Below, piece after piece: positions 17,875 through 27,510 of a stretch of 64,000 bases of DNA; positions within the stretch are counted from its first letter, which is position 1; the number at the start of each line of letters is the position of its first letter. The position numbers were made by a program, and so were the translations under genes. The notes below the pieces were generated by a model, which was not told the DNA's origin, made no database searches, and was given only the letters and a program-made list of their open reading frames with translations. Source of the DNA: Sphingopyxis terrae subsp. terrae NBRC 15098. GTDB lineage: Bacteria > Pseudomonadota > Alphaproteobacteria > Sphingomonadales > Sphingomonadaceae. The stretch lies in NCBI RefSeq assembly GCF_001610975.1, contig NZ_CP013342.1:1550001-1614000 (forward strand), read 5' to 3'.

Positions 17875-20217
17875 ATGCGTTCCTTCGCTCGCCCGCTGCG
17901 TCGTGCCGTTCTAGCCTCGACCGCGCTCTCGATGATCGCTTTCACCCCTGCTGCCCTCGCTCAGGACGAAGGCGCCAGCTCCGCCGACGACAGCGCCGAG
18001 ATCATCGTCACCGCCCGCCGGCGCGACGAACGGCTGATCGACGTTCCCGTCGCGGTCACCGCCATTTCGGGCGAAGCGCTTGAAACCCGCGGCGCGATCG
18101 ACATCACCGATGTCGCGAACATGACGCCGAACACCACGCTCGAGAATTCGCGTGGGACCAATTCGACGCTCACCGCCTTCATCCGCGGCGTCGGTCAGCA
18201 GGATCCGGTCCCCGGCTTCGAAGCGGGTATCGGCATCTACCTTGACGACGTCTATCTCAACCGCCCGCAGGCGGCGGTGCTCGACATCTACGACGTCGAG
18301 CGGATCGAGGTGCTGCGCGGTCCGCAGGGAACGCTCTATGGCCGCAACACCATCGGCGGCGCGGTCAAATATGTGACGCGCGCGCTCAACCCCGATTCGC
18401 CCGAGCTGCGCATCCGCGGCACCTATGGCAGCTATAATCAGGCCGATCTGGTCGTCACCGCCAGCGTGCCGATCAACGACATGCTGCGCGTCGGCGGGTC
18501 GGTTGCGCGCCTGTCGCGCGGCGGTTTCGGCGACAATCTCAACATCCCTGGCCTCGAAAACTACAACAAGGATGTGTGGGCCGGCCGCGGCACGCTGGAA
18601 TTCGGCGGCAATGGCGCGCCGGTGCTTATCCGCATCTCAGGCGACTATACCCACGACAAATCATCGCCGCGCAACGGCCATCGCCTGATCCCGGGCCTCT
18701 TCTCAGGCGCGCCGGTGCTCGACAATGTCTACGACACCCGCGCCGGGCTCAACGATCCGAAACAGGACGTCCGGGCCTATGGCCTGGCGATGAATGTCAC
18801 GGCAAATCTCACCGACACGCTGACGCTGCGTTCGATCAGTGCGTGGCGCAAGGACCGCAGCTTCACCCCGATCGACTTCGACTCGCTGCCGTCGGTCGAC
18901 GTCGACGTGCCTGCGGTCTACCGCAACGAGCAAATCAGCCAGGAATTCCAGCTGCTCTATGAAGGCGACAAGCTGAAAGGTCTCCTGGGCTTCTATTATC
19001 TCGATGCGCAGGCCGCGACGTCGTTCGACGTGTTGCTCGGCCTGACGGGCGCCGCGCTGCCGCCAGCGTTCGGCGGGCCGTTGCCCGGCCTCAACGGCTA
19101 TACGGCGGGCGACGTGCGGACCAAGACCTGGTCGGTGTTCGGCGATTTCACCTATGACTTCACCGATCAGCTCAGCCTGTCGGTCGGCGGTCGCTACACG
19201 AGCGACAATCGCAACGCCTTTGTCTACAAGGCGAACCGCATCACCGGCCTGTCGCCGGAGTTCGGCGGCACGCTGACCCCGATCGCCATCGCGGTGGCGA
19301 CCAATTTCCGCGGCGAGCGCACCTTCAAGGAATTCACCCCGCGCGCCTCACTGAGCTTCAAGCCCAATGCGGACAATATGATCTATGCCTCCTATTCGAA
19401 GGGCTTCAAGGGCGGTGGTTTCGATCCGCGCGGTTCGGGCACCTCGGCACCGATCAGCAATCCGTCGGCGGGCCGCACCTATGACGATATCTACAACTTC
19501 CTCGCCTTCGACCCCGAAAAGGTCGACAGCTATGAAATCGGCTACAAGGGATCGCTGCTCGATCGCCGCCTGACGCTGAGCCTCGCCGGTTTCTACATGG
19601 ACTATAAGGATGTGCAGATTCCGGGGTCGGTCGGCTGCCTCGTCGGCGGGGTGCAGAGCTTCTGCGGCATCACCACCAACGCCGCCAAGGCGCGCCTCCA
19701 GGGGGTCGAGGCCGAAACCAATGCAGTGCTCGCGCGCGATTTTGCCGGCGCCGGTTCGGCCATCCGCTTCAACGGATCGCTCGGCTATATCGACGCCAAG
19801 TACAAGCGCTTCATCGGCCCCACCGGCACCGATGTCTCGAATATCCGGACCTTCCAGAACACGCCGAAATGGACGGTGTCGGGCACGCTCGCCGCGGGCA
19901 TTCCGGCGATGGGCGGCAATATCGACGCATCGACGACGCTGTCCTATCGCAGCCTGACGCACCAGTTCGAAGTGCCGATCCCCGCGCTCGACCAGCCGGG
20001 CTACACGCTGTGGGATGCCAGCCTCGTCTGGACCGCCGACAGCGGCAATTATTCGATCGGCCTCCACGGCAAAAATCTGGCCGACAAGCGCTATATCACG
20101 TCGGGCTACAATTATCAGAATGCGGCGGGCGCCTCGACGCTCGGCCTCGAAGGCATTTTGACCGCCTTCTACGGCAACCCGCGTCAGGTCTTCGTCACCG
20201 GCACGGTCAAATTCTGA
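17875..20217 (+). CDS. TonB-dependent outer-membrane receptor
   Basis: A 780-residue protein. The signal peptide is residues 1-29 (ending AALAQ), and the TonB box region reads EIIVTARRR (about 42-50). The plug domain covers about 55-165 (VPVAVTAISGEAL, FIRGVGQQDP, VERIEVLRGPQGTLYGRNT), and a 22-strand beta barrel extends to the C-terminal aromatic end VTGTVKF. It imports a ligand too large for porins using TonB energy. ATG 17875 gives the signal peptide. A TetR gene diverges from it. No siderophore or vitamin genes are adjacent, so the substrate is unknown; sphingomonads carry many such receptors for organic compounds. Confidence 0.93.
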   Translation: MRSFARPLRRAVLASTALSMIAFTPAALAQDEGASSADDSAEIIVTARRRDERLIDVPVAVTAISGEALETRGAIDITDVANMTPNTTLENSRGTNSTLTAFIRGVGQQDPVPGFEAGIGIYLDDVYLNRPQAAVLDIYDVERIEVLRGPQGTLYGRNTIGGAVKYVTRALNPDSPELRIRGTYGSYNQADLVVTASVPINDMLRVGGSVARLSRGGFGDNLNIPGLENYNKDVWAGRGTLEFGGNGAPVLIRISGDYTHDKSSPRNGHRLIPGLFSGAPVLDNVYDTRAGLNDPKQDVRAYGLAMNVTANLTDTLTLRSISAWRKDRSFTPIDFDSLPSVDVDVPAVYRNEQISQEFQLLYEGDKLKGLLGFYYLDAQAATSFDVLLGLTGAALPPAFGGPLPGLNGYTAGDVRTKTWSVFGDFTYDFTDQLSLSVGGRYTSDNRNAFVYKANRITGLSPEFGGTLTPIAIAVATNFRGERTFKEFTPRASLSFKPNADNMIYASYSKGFKGGGFDPRGSGTSAPISNPSAGRTYDDIYNFLAFDPEKVDSYEIGYKGSLLDRRLTLSLAGFYMDYKDVQIPGSVGCLVGGVQSFCGITTNAAKARLQGVEAETNAVLARDFAGAGSAIRFNGSLGYIDAKYKRFIGPTGTDVSNIRTFQNTPKWTVSGTLAAGIPAMGGNIDASTTLSYRSLTHQFEVPIPALDQPGYTLWDASLVWTADSGNYSIGLHGKNLADKRYITSGYNYQNAAGASTLGLEGILTAFYGNPRQVFVTGTVKF

Positions 20218-20241
20218 CCTGCCGACGAACAGCCAAAAAAA

Positions 20242-20279
20242 AACGGAAAGGGGCGCCCGCTGCGGCGCCCCTTTTTTTT
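20242..20279 (+). terminator. intrinsic terminator of the TonB-dependent receptor
   Basis: An 8-bp perfect stem GGGGCGCC/GGCGCCCC with loop CGCTGC is followed by eight T residues. An A-tract upstream (20235-20243) means it may also act on minus-strand transcripts leaving the CoA-transferase gene. Confidence 0.9.
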
Positions 20280-20305
20280 GGGTCGCTGCGTCGCGGCTCG
20301 GCGGA

Positions 20306-21451
20306 TCAGGGCAGCGGCGGCGCGCCGGTGGCGGCAACCATGCGTTCGCCATCGATCACGATCGGACTCGCCACGCCGTCGATAACGGCGCCGTCGGGCC
20401 GGATGCGCATGCCGCGCGCAATGACCTGCGGATCGGCGAACACCGCCGCCAGATCGTTGATCGGCCCCGCCGGAACGCCCTCGGCTTCGAGCGCGAGCGA
20501 CAGCGGCTGCGCGTCCCAGGTCGCGATCCTTGCGGCGAGCAGCGGAATGAGCGCGGCGCGATTGGCGAGCCGCGCCGCATTGGTCACGAAGCGGGGATCT
20601 TCTGCCCATTCGGGCGCGCCCAAAATCGCGCACAGCTTGCGATACTGGCTGTCATTGCCCACCGCGATGACGAGCTGGCCGTCAGCGGTCGCAAACAGCT
20701 GATAGGGCACGACATTGACATGCGCATTGCCCATCCGCTTGGGCGCGACGCCGCTCGCCAGATAATTGGCGGCCTGATTGGCGAGCACCGCGACCTGGCT
20801 GTCGAGCAGCGCCATATCGACATGCGCGCCAGCCCCGGTGGCGTCACGACGCCGCAGCGCCGCCAATATGCCGACGGTCGCATACATGCCGGTGAAGATG
20901 TCGGCATAGGCGATCCCCGCCTTTTGCGGCGGCCCGTCGGGTTCACCGGTCAGCGACATGAAGCCGCTCATCGCCTGGACGATGAAATCATAACCGGCGC
21001 GGTGCGCATAAGGGCCTGTCTGGCCGAAGCCGGTGATCGAACAGACGATCAGACGCGGGAAATCGGCGCGCAGCGTCGCAGGGTCGAGCCCATATTTGAC
21101 GAGTCCGCCAACCTTGTAATTTTCGATGACGACATCGGCTTCGGCGATCAGTGCGCGCACCGCCGCCTGCCCCTCGGCGGTCGCGATGTCGACAGCGACG
21201 CTGCGCTTGCCGCGATTGCAGCTGTGATAATAAGCGGCGCCCAGATTTTCGCCCGCCGCGCCGGTGACGAAGGGCGGCCCCCATTGGCGCGTATCGTCGC
21301 CAGCGCCGGGGCGCTCGACCTTCACCACCTCGGCGCCAAGGTCAGCGAGCAGCTGCCCGCTCCACGGCCCCGCGAGGACGCGCGCCAGTTCGACGACGCG
21401 CAGTCCCGCGAGGGGCTTGGCCACCGGCGCTGGCGACGATGCCTCAGGCAA
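20306..21451 (-). CDS. CaiB/BaiF family CoA-transferase (class III)
   Basis: A 381-residue class III CoA-transferase. The N-terminus reads [20 protein letters not shown] and [20 protein letters not shown]; the catalytic aspartate should be in the [10 protein letters not shown] segment. The start is TTG, overlapping the end of the upstream acyl-CoA dehydrogenase gene by eight bases, so translation is probably coupled. Pairing with a glutaryl-CoA dehydrogenase suggests succinyl-CoA:glutarate (or 3-hydroxy-3-methylglutarate) CoA-transfer, as in the SUGCT branch of this family. This substrate is an inference from context. Confidence 0.85.
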   Translation of the reverse strand: MPEASSPAPVAKPLAGLRVVELARVLAGPWSGQLLADLGAEVVKVERPGAGDDTRQWGPPFVTGAAGENLGAAYYHSCNRGKRSVAVDIATAEGQAAVRALIAEADVVIENYKVGGLVKYGLDPATLRADFPRLIVCSITGFGQTGPYAHRAGYDFIVQAMSGFMSLTGEPDGPPQKAGIAYADIFTGMYATVGILAALRRRDATGAGAHVDMALLDSQVAVLANQAANYLASGVAPKRMGNAHVNVVPYQLFATADGQLVIAVGNDSQYRKLCAILGAPEWAEDPRFVTNAARLANRAALIPLLAARIATWDAQPLSLALEAEGVPAGPINDLAAVFADPQVIARGMRIRPDGAVIDGVASPIVIDGERMVAATGAPPLP

Positions 21452-22646
21452 AGGCGCTGATGCCGGTGATCGCGCGGCCGAGGATCAGCGCATGGACGTC
21501 ATGCGTGCCTTCATAGGTGTTGACGGTTTCCAGATTCACCGCGTGGCGGATCACATGATAGTCGGCCGAGATGCCGTTGCCGCCGTGCATGTCGCGCGCC
21601 ACCCGTGCGATATCGAGCGCCTTGCCGCAATTGTTGCGCTTGAGGAAGCTGATCATGTCGGGCGCGAGATGCCCTTCGTCGATCAGCCGTCCGACGCGCA
21701 GCGCCGCCTGGGTGCCGAGCGCGATTTCGGTGAGCATATTGGCAAGCTTGAGCTGGACGATCTGGTTCGCCGCCAGCGGGCGCCCAAACTGCTTGCGCTC
21801 GAGCGTATAATTGCGCGCCGCCTCATAGCAGAATTCGGCCGCGCCCATCGCGCCCCAGCCGATGCCGTACCGCGCGCGGTTGAGGCAGCCGAACGGCCCC
21901 TTCAGCCCCGAGACATGCGGCAGCAGCGCGTCTTCGCCGACTTCGACCCCATCCATCACGATCTCGCCGGTGATCGACGCGCGCAAGCTGACCTTGCCCT
22001 CGATCTTCGGTGCCGAGAGGCCCTTCATGCCCTTTTCAAGGATGAAGCCGCGGATCGCGCCGTCGTGCGCGTCGGACTTCGCCCAGACGACGAAGACGTC
22101 GGCGATCGGCGAATTGGTGATCCACATCTTCGCGCCCTTGATCCGGTATCCGCCTGCGATCTTTTCGGCGCGCGTGCGCATCCCGGCGGGGTCGCTGCCT
22201 GCGTCGGGTTCAGTCAGGCCGAAGCAACCGACAAGCTCGCCCGAGGCGAGGCCGGGCAGGAAGCGCATCTTCTGCTCTTCGCTGCCATAGGCATTGATCG
22301 GGTGCATCACGAGCGAGCTTTGCACCGAACAGGCCGAACGATAGCCCGAATCGACGCGCTCGACTTCGCGCGCAATCAGGCCGTAGCTCACATAATTGAG
22401 CCCCGCGCCGCCATATTTGGGGTCGATCGTCGCGCCGAGCAGGCCGAGCGCACCCATTTCCGACATGATCTCGCGGTCGAAGCGCTCGTCGAGAAAGGCC
22501 GAAGTGACGCGGGGCAACAGCTCGCCGGTCGCATAGGCGCGCGCCGCATCGCGGACCATCCGCTCCTCTTCCGAAAGCTGCGCGTCGAGCGCGAGAGGAT
22601 CGAACGGGTCGAGCGCTTCGATGCGCTGCGGATCGGCGAGGGCCAT
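21444..22646 (-). CDS. gcdH: glutaryl-CoA dehydrogenase
   Basis: A 400-residue acyl-CoA dehydrogenase. It has GCDH-type [20 protein letters not shown], the FAD-binding [20 protein letters not shown] and [16 protein letters not shown]. The C-terminal [20 protein letters not shown] supplies the catalytic glutamate in the position usual for GCDH. It oxidises and decarboxylates glutaryl-CoA to crotonyl-CoA in lysine/tryptophan or glutarate breakdown. It is first in a two-gene operon with a CoA-transferase that could make glutaryl-CoA. ATG 22646 has GAAAG upstream. Confidence 0.9.
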   Translation of the reverse strand: MALADPQRIEALDPFDPLALDAQLSEEERMVRDAARAYATGELLPRVTSAFLDERFDREIMSEMGALGLLGATIDPKYGGAGLNYVSYGLIAREVERVDSGYRSACSVQSSLVMHPINAYGSEEQKMRFLPGLASGELVGCFGLTEPDAGSDPAGMRTRAEKIAGGYRIKGAKMWITNSPIADVFVVWAKSDAHDGAIRGFILEKGMKGLSAPKIEGKVSLRASITGEIVMDGVEVGEDALLPHVSGLKGPFGCLNRARYGIGWGAMGAAEFCYEAARNYTLERKQFGRPLAANQIVQLKLANMLTEIALGTQAALRVGRLIDEGHLAPDMISFLKRNNCGKALDIARVARDMHGGNGISADYHVIRHAVNLETVNTYEGTHDVHALILGRAITGISAFA

Positions 22647-22691
22647 GGGTCAGCTTTCTTCAAAAGCGCGGACCCGTCGATACAGGCCCGC

Positions 22692-23603
22692 TCAGGAGGT
22701 CGGATCGCCCGGCTTGCGGGCCATCGCGGCGGTCGGTCCGTCGCGCGGCTCCAATATCGCCGCGGTCTCGATCAGGTCAAGCGCGCGCCGCGCCTCATGA
22801 TAGCGCCGCGCCGCGATCAACCAGTCCTTCGCTTCGGCGGCGCCGGGCATCGCCTGCACCTCCTCGATCGCCTTGTCGACCTGCCCGCCCGCCAGATAGC
22901 GGCGCGCGCGGTCGAGCCGTTCGGATGCACGCGGCGACTGGGTGCCCGCCGGACGGACGACGAACATTTCGCTGACCTCGCGGCGCAGGCCGGTCCAGAA
23001 GCTGCCGCCGCCGTCGCTGCGGCCGACGAGTTCGGGCGCCAGCGCGTCGAGTTCGGCGCGCAACTGCTCCAGCGTCACCGGATCGCGCGACGTGTCGATG
23101 ATCGTCTTGACCGCATTGGGCTGGTCGTCGCCGAAGCGCAGGCGCAGCTGCGCCTCGAGATAGCCGAGCGGCAGCCCGCGATCGAGCGCGCGGCGCACCG
23201 CGAAGGCGACCAGCAGCCCTTCGGCGCGTGAGGCATTGCCCGACGCCGACGCTGCTTCGAGATTGAGGCGCGACAGCCGCTGTTCCAGCTCGGCCACGCG
23301 CGCCGACAGCGCGTTCGCGCCATCGACAGGCGCGACGACCAGCGCTGGCTGCCCGCTCTGCCCCGCATCGGGTGCCGCTCCAGCGGACGCCGCACCCGGC
23401 GCGGTGCCGGTCGCGGGGACATCGGCGACCTTGGCGACCGGCGGCACATCCTTGCCGGTCAGTAGTCGGCTCATCGCCCAGCCGCCGCCGACGATCCCGA
23501 CCACGAGCAGCGCGAGCGCCGCAACTATCAACGTCCGGAACGATAGCCCCCTGCTGCGGACGCCATCGTCCATACGCACGGGTTTGTCGTTTTCGATTGC
23601 CAT
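22692..23603 (-). CDS. mitofilin/Mic60-like (COG4223-type) membrane protein
   Basis: A 303-residue protein. The short N-terminus is basic, a membrane segment lies at about 22-44, and a proline/alanine linker runs to about 95. A short coiled-coil region follows (about 105-130, ARVAELEQRLSRLNLEAASA), and then a helical C-terminal part with AVRRALDRGLPLGYLEAQL and LDRARRYLAGGQVDKAIEEV. Its position directly after hemC-hemD is the usual setting of alphaproteobacterial Mic60 homologues, which shape inner-membrane invaginations. It is shorter than mitochondrial mitofilin and has only a small coiled coil. The start at 23603 is one base after the hemD stop. Confidence 0.7.
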   Translation of the reverse strand: MAIENDKPVRMDDGVRSRGLSFRTLIVAALALLVVGIVGGGWAMSRLLTGKDVPPVAKVADVPATGTAPGAASAGAAPDAGQSGQPALVVAPVDGANALSARVAELEQRLSRLNLEAASASGNASRAEGLLVAFAVRRALDRGLPLGYLEAQLRLRFGDDQPNAVKTIIDTSRDPVTLEQLRAELDALAPELVGRSDGGGSFWTGLRREVSEMFVVRPAGTQSPRASERLDRARRYLAGGQVDKAIEEVQAMPGAAEAKDWLIAARRYHEARRALDLIETAAILEPRDGPTAAMARKPGDPTS

Positions 23604-23604
23604 A

Positions 23605-24312
23605 TTATTCTTTCGCACGACCCTGTCTGGGGCTCTTGTGGCACAAAGCGCGGGCCTGTGCCACCATCGCCGCATCGTCGGGCCGGTCGGCAAGCGCGAT
23701 CGCCTTCCAATCCCCCCCGGCCCTTGCTGCCACAGCGGGGCTTATCGCGACAAGCGTCAAATGCCCGCGCTGGCCCTCGGTCAGCGCTGCGATCCGGTCC
23801 GCACCGCGCCCCGAATGGGCGAGCAGCACCGCCGGCGCAGCGATCAGCGCCGCCCAGTCGGCGGGCGGCTCGACGGGATCGACCGCATAGCAGGGCAGCG
23901 GGGTCAACGCGGCATCGCGCGCCGCCAGCGCGCTATGATCGCGGCCGCAAAGCCACAGGATATGGAGATAATTTCTCGACGTCATGCCATCAAGAAGCTG
24001 TTGGCCGTCGCGCGTACCGACCTCCACGACGCGCAGGCCCGCCGCTTCCGCGGCTGCAGCGCTCGCGCCGCCCACGGCATGAACGGGGAGTGCGGCAAGC
24101 GCCTGCAAACCGGGTCCGGCCAGCCGCACCGCCTGCGCGCTCGTGACAAGCAATGCGTCGAAACCCGCGGGATCGGGCAGGGTCCAGTCGATCGCGCGCG
24201 CGGCGAACAGCGGCATGCTGCGCACATCGAGCCCCAGCGCCCGCGCCCGCGCCACCGTCGCCGCGCCGCCGGGGTCGGCGCGCGTCACGAGCAGCGGCAG
24301 CGATTCGGTCAT
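23605..24312 (-). CDS. hemD: uroporphyrinogen-III synthase
   Basis: A 235-residue protein with the weakly conserved two-lobed HemD fold: LPLLVTRADPGGAATVARA at the N-terminus, VTSAQAVRLAG in the first lobe, and APAVLLAHSGRGADRIAAL and LVAISPAVAARAG in the second. It closes hydroxymethylbilane to uroporphyrinogen III in haem and cobalamin synthesis. Sequence signals in this family are faint, so the firmest evidence is its position: its ATG overlaps the TGA of hemC (ATGA), and the next gene is the Mic60-like gene. The longer open frame upstream lies inside hemC and is rejected. Confidence 0.85.
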   Translation of the reverse strand: MTESLPLLVTRADPGGAATVARARALGLDVRSMPLFAARAIDWTLPDPAGFDALLVTSAQAVRLAGPGLQALAALPVHAVGGASAAAAEAAGLRVVEVGTRDGQQLLDGMTSRNYLHILWLCGRDHSALAARDAALTPLPCYAVDPVEPPADWAALIAAPAVLLAHSGRGADRIAALTEGQRGHLTLVAISPAVAARAGGDWKAIALADRPDDAAMVAQARALCHKSPRQGRAKE

Positions 24313-25262
24313 GCCGCGAACAGGCGCCGCACCGATTCGGGCGCCTCGACCAGCAGACGCCGCGCTAGCGCTTCGGCCGCGGCCGGATCGGGCACCAGCG
24401 TCTCGCCGATCGCATGGTCCGCGCCATCTTCGGAATAGATTTCGGCGTCGAGGCGCAGCGTCCCGTCGGCCAGCCAGCGCGCATAGGCCGCGACCGGCGA
24501 CCGACAATCGCCGCCGAGCGCCGCCAGAAACGCCCGTTCGGCCGCAACCGCGCGGTGGGTGGGTTCGTGATCGGCCGCGCGCAGCAGCGCCCGCGTGGCC
24601 GCATCGTCGGCGCGGCATTCGATACCGATCGCGCCCTGCGACGCGGCGGGCAGGAGTATCTCCGCCGGCTGCACCGTTCCGACCGCATGCATGCCGAGGC
24701 GTTCGAGTCCCGCCGCGGCGAGCAGGGTCGCATCGACCTCCCCCGCCGCCAGCTTGCCAAGCCGCGTCGCGACATTGCCGCGTAGCAGCGTCGTTTGGAG
24801 GTCAGGACGCAGGCGGCGGACCTGCGCGGCGCGGCGCGGGCTGCTCGTACCGAGCCGCGCGCCGTGCGGCAGGTCGGCGATCGCTGCCGCCGCGATCCCG
24901 TCGCGAACCACCAGCCGGTCGCGCGGATCGGCGCGCTCGAGCATGGCGCCGAGCGCGAAGCGCGGATCGCGCAGCGTCTCGACATCCTTCAGACTGTGCA
25001 CGGCGATGTCGATCCGCCCGCCGTCGAGCGCCGCGTCGAGCTCGCGCGTCCACAGCGCCTTGCCGCCTACCTCGGCAAGAGCGCGGTCCTGGATCTTGTC
25101 GCCGGTAGCGGTCATCGGCACGATCTCGATCGCCTCGGGCGCGATGCCATAGGCGGCGATCAGCGCCGCGGCGGCCATATTGGCCTGCGCCATCGCCAAC
25201 GGCGAGGCTCGCGTGCCGAGGCGGAGCGGGCGGTCGGGCGTGGGAAGCGGAATCGAAGCCAT
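24309..25262 (-). CDS. hemC: porphobilinogen deaminase (hydroxymethylbilane synthase)
   Basis: A 317-residue protein with all main landmarks: LGTRASPLAMAQA at the N-terminus, IDIAVHSLKDVETL, the arginine-rich GTSSPRRAAQVRRLRPDL, and the dipyrromethane-cofactor cysteine in IGIECRADD. It condenses four porphobilinogen units to hydroxymethylbilane in the cytoplasm. It is first in the operon hemC-hemD-mic60-like and diverges from tsaD across 115 bp. The length is normal for the family. Confidence 0.93.
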   Translation of the reverse strand: MASIPLPTPDRPLRLGTRASPLAMAQANMAAAALIAAYGIAPEAIEIVPMTATGDKIQDRALAEVGGKALWTRELDAALDGGRIDIAVHSLKDVETLRDPRFALGAMLERADPRDRLVVRDGIAAAAIADLPHGARLGTSSPRRAAQVRRLRPDLQTTLLRGNVATRLGKLAAGEVDATLLAAAGLERLGMHAVGTVQPAEILLPAASQGAIGIECRADDAATRALLRAADHEPTHRAVAAERAFLAALGGDCRSPVAAYARWLADGTLRLDAEIYSEDGADHAIGETLVPDPAAAEALARRLLVEAPESVRRLFAA

Positions 25263-25377
25263 GCGCGCCTGCTAGGGCTTCGGCGCGCGAAAGAAAAGGT
25301 GGCGAACGGTCTCGCAGGGACTCGATTGTCCGCCGCTTGCCCCCGCCCCCCTGGCACGGGTAAGGGGGCGCAACATT

Positions 25378-26412
25378 ATGTCTCTCATCCTTGGCCTCGA
25401 ATCGAGCTGCGACGAAACCGCGGCAGCGCTCGTCACCGACGACCGGCGCATCCTCGCGCATCGGGTGGCGGGACAGGAGGCCGAGCACCAGCCCTACGGC
25501 GGCGTCGTTCCCGAAATCGCGGCGCGCGCGCATGTCGACCGCCTTGCCCCGATCGTCGAAGGCGTGCTCGCCGATGCCGGGGTGACACTCGCCGATGTCG
25601 ATGCCATCGCCGCGACTGCCGGCCCCGGGCTGATCGGCGGCGTCATGGTCGGGCTGGTCACCGGCAAGGCGCTCGCCCATGCAGCGGGCAAGCCGCTGAT
25701 CGCGGTCAACCATCTCGAAGGCCATGCGCTCAGCCCGCGGCTCGCCGACCCCGACCTTCGCTTTCCCTATCTGCTGCTGCTTGTCTCCGGCGGGCACTGC
25801 CAGCTTCTGCTCGTGCGCGGTGTCGACGATTATCGGCGGCTTGCCACCACGATCGACGACGCCGCGGGCGAGGCCTTCGACAAGACCGCAAAGCTGCTCG
25901 GGCTCGGCTATCCGGGCGGTCCGGCGGTCGAACGGCTTGCGGCGGACGGCGATCCGCATGCGGTGCCGCTCCCCCGCCCGCTGGTCGGTAGCGCCGAACC
26001 GCATTTCTCCTTCGCCGGTCTCAAAAGCGCGGTGGCGCGCGCGGTTGCTTCGGGCGCGCACCGACCCGCAGACGTGGCCGCGTCTTTCCAGCAGGCGGTC
26101 GTCGACTGCCTGATCGATCGCAGCCGCATCGCACTCGCCGCCTGCCCCGAAGCCACCGCCTTCGTCGCCGCTGGCGGCGTCGCTGCCAATGGTGCGATCC
26201 GCGCCGCGCTCACCGGCCTTGCCGCCGCGTTCGACAAGTCCTTCGTCGCGCCGCCGCTGTGGCTCTGCACCGACAATGGCGCGATGATCGCCTGGGCGGG
26301 CGCCGAGCGCTTCGCCGCGGGGCTCAGCGATCCGCTCGACACTGCGGCGCGGCCCCGCTGGCCGCTCGATCCCGCAGCCGAAGCGGTTCGCGGCGCCGGA
26401 GTAAAGGCATGA
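25378..26412 (+). CDS. tsaD: tRNA N6-adenosine threonylcarbamoyltransferase TsaD
   Basis: A 344-residue protein of the Kae1/TsaD ASKHA family. It starts [15 protein letters not shown], has [13 protein letters not shown] with the metal-binding histidine region, [10 protein letters not shown], and [15 protein letters not shown] conserved [16 protein letters not shown] lies near the C-terminus. It transfers the threonylcarbamoyl group to A37 of ANN-decoding tRNAs, together with TsaB and TsaE, which are not in this window. Its TGA overlaps the gpsA ATG, so the two are translationally coupled. Confidence 0.95.
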   Translation: MSLILGLESSCDETAAALVTDDRRILAHRVAGQEAEHQPYGGVVPEIAARAHVDRLAPIVEGVLADAGVTLADVDAIAATAGPGLIGGVMVGLVTGKALAHAAGKPLIAVNHLEGHALSPRLADPDLRFPYLLLLVSGGHCQLLLVRGVDDYRRLATTIDDAAGEAFDKTAKLLGLGYPGGPAVERLAADGDPHAVPLPRPLVGSAEPHFSFAGLKSAVARAVASGAHRPADVAASFQQAVVDCLIDRSRIALAACPEATAFVAAGGVAANGAIRAALTGLAAAFDKSFVAPPLWLCTDNGAMIAWAGAERFAAGLSDPLDTAARPRWPLDPAAEAVRGAGVKA

Positions 26413-27416
26413 CGCGCGACAGCATGACGTCATTTGAAAAGTTCGGCGTCGTCGGCGGCGGCGCCTGGGGCACGGCACTCGCCCAGCTTCTCGCCGCCGA
26501 GGGCGCACCGGTGCGCCTGTGGGCCCGCGAGGAAGACGTCGTGGCGGCGATCAACGCCGAACATCGCAACCCGCTGTTCCTGCCCGGTGCGGCGCTGTCG
26601 CCTTCGCTCACGGCAACGAGCGACCTTGGCGCGCTGTCGGGGCTGGACGCGCTGCTCGTCGTCGTGCCGGTGCCCTATCTGCGCGCCGTGCTCGCGGCGC
26701 TGCCCGCAGGCGATGCGCCGCTGATCTTCTGCAGCAAGGGGATGGAGGCTGGCAGCTTTGACTTTCCGATCGATATCGCGCGCGAGATCTTTCCCGGCCG
26801 CGGCTTCGCCGTGCTGTCGGGGCCAACCTTCGCGCACGAGGTCGCAGCGGGGCTGCCGACCGCGATCACGCTCGCTGCCGAAATCCCCGCGCTCGCCGAG
26901 GCGCTCGCCCGCGCGCTCGCCCGCCCGCATTTTCGTCCTTATGTGTCGACTGACATGATCGGCGCCGAAATCGGCGGCGCGATCAAGAATGTCCTCGCCA
27001 TCGCCTGCGGCATCGTCGACGGCGCCGGGCTGGGCCTCAACGCGCGCGCCGCGCTGATCAGCCGCGGCTTTGCGGAGATGACGCGCTTCGGACTCGCGCG
27101 CGGCGCGCAGGCCGAAACGCTCGCCGGACTTGCCGGGCTCGGCGATCTCGTCCTTACCTGCACCTCGTCCAATTCGCGCAATTTCGCGCTCGGCCAGGGG
27201 CTAGGGCGCGGCGAGAGCGCAGCGGCCCTGATGGCCGACCGCCGCACGGTCGCCGAAGGCGCGTTCAGCGCCCCGGTGATTGCCGCCGCTGCGCGCGCCG
27301 ATGCGATCGACATGCCGATCACCGACGCGGTGGCGCGGCTCGTCGCGGGCGAAACGCGCGTTGCCGACGCCATTCAGGCCCTGCTCAGCCGCCCGCTGCG
27401 ACCCGAGGGCCGATGA
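26409..27416 (+). CDS. gpsA: glycerol-3-phosphate dehydrogenase [NAD(P)+]
   Basis: A 335-residue Rossmann-fold enzyme. The dinucleotide loop [17 protein letters not shown] is at about residues 13-29, followed by FCSKGMEAG and [17 protein letters not shown]. The catalytic region is [18 protein letters not shown] with the active lysine, and a [17 protein letters not shown] block follows. It reduces dihydroxyacetone phosphate to sn-glycerol-3-phosphate for phospholipid synthesis. ATG 26409 has GGAG eight bases upstream and overlaps the tsaD stop; an internal ATG at 26424 is also possible. Confidence 0.93.
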   Translation: MTRDSMTSFEKFGVVGGGAWGTALAQLLAAEGAPVRLWAREEDVVAAINAEHRNPLFLPGAALSPSLTATSDLGALSGLDALLVVVPVPYLRAVLAALPAGDAPLIFCSKGMEAGSFDFPIDIAREIFPGRGFAVLSGPTFAHEVAAGLPTAITLAAEIPALAEALARALARPHFRPYVSTDMIGAEIGGAIKNVLAIACGIVDGAGLGLNARAALISRGFAEMTRFGLARGAQAETLAGLAGLGDLVLTCTSSNSRNFALGQGLGRGESAAALMADRRTVAEGAFSAPVIAAAARADAIDMPITDAVARLVAGETRVADAIQALLSRPLRPEGR

Positions 27417-27510
27417 TGCACTGCTGCCGATTGCCTGGATTGCCCGGATTGCCTCGCCCTTTTCCGCGCGCTAAACAGCGCACAGGGGAGCAGCAGAAGG
27501 GGCGCCAGGC

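Noticed and set aside
21264..23231. 655-codon open frame across the CoA-transferase, gcdH and mic60-like genes on the opposite strand
   Set aside because: It crosses three recognisable genes in antisense and has low-complexity basic composition; a GC-driven shadow.
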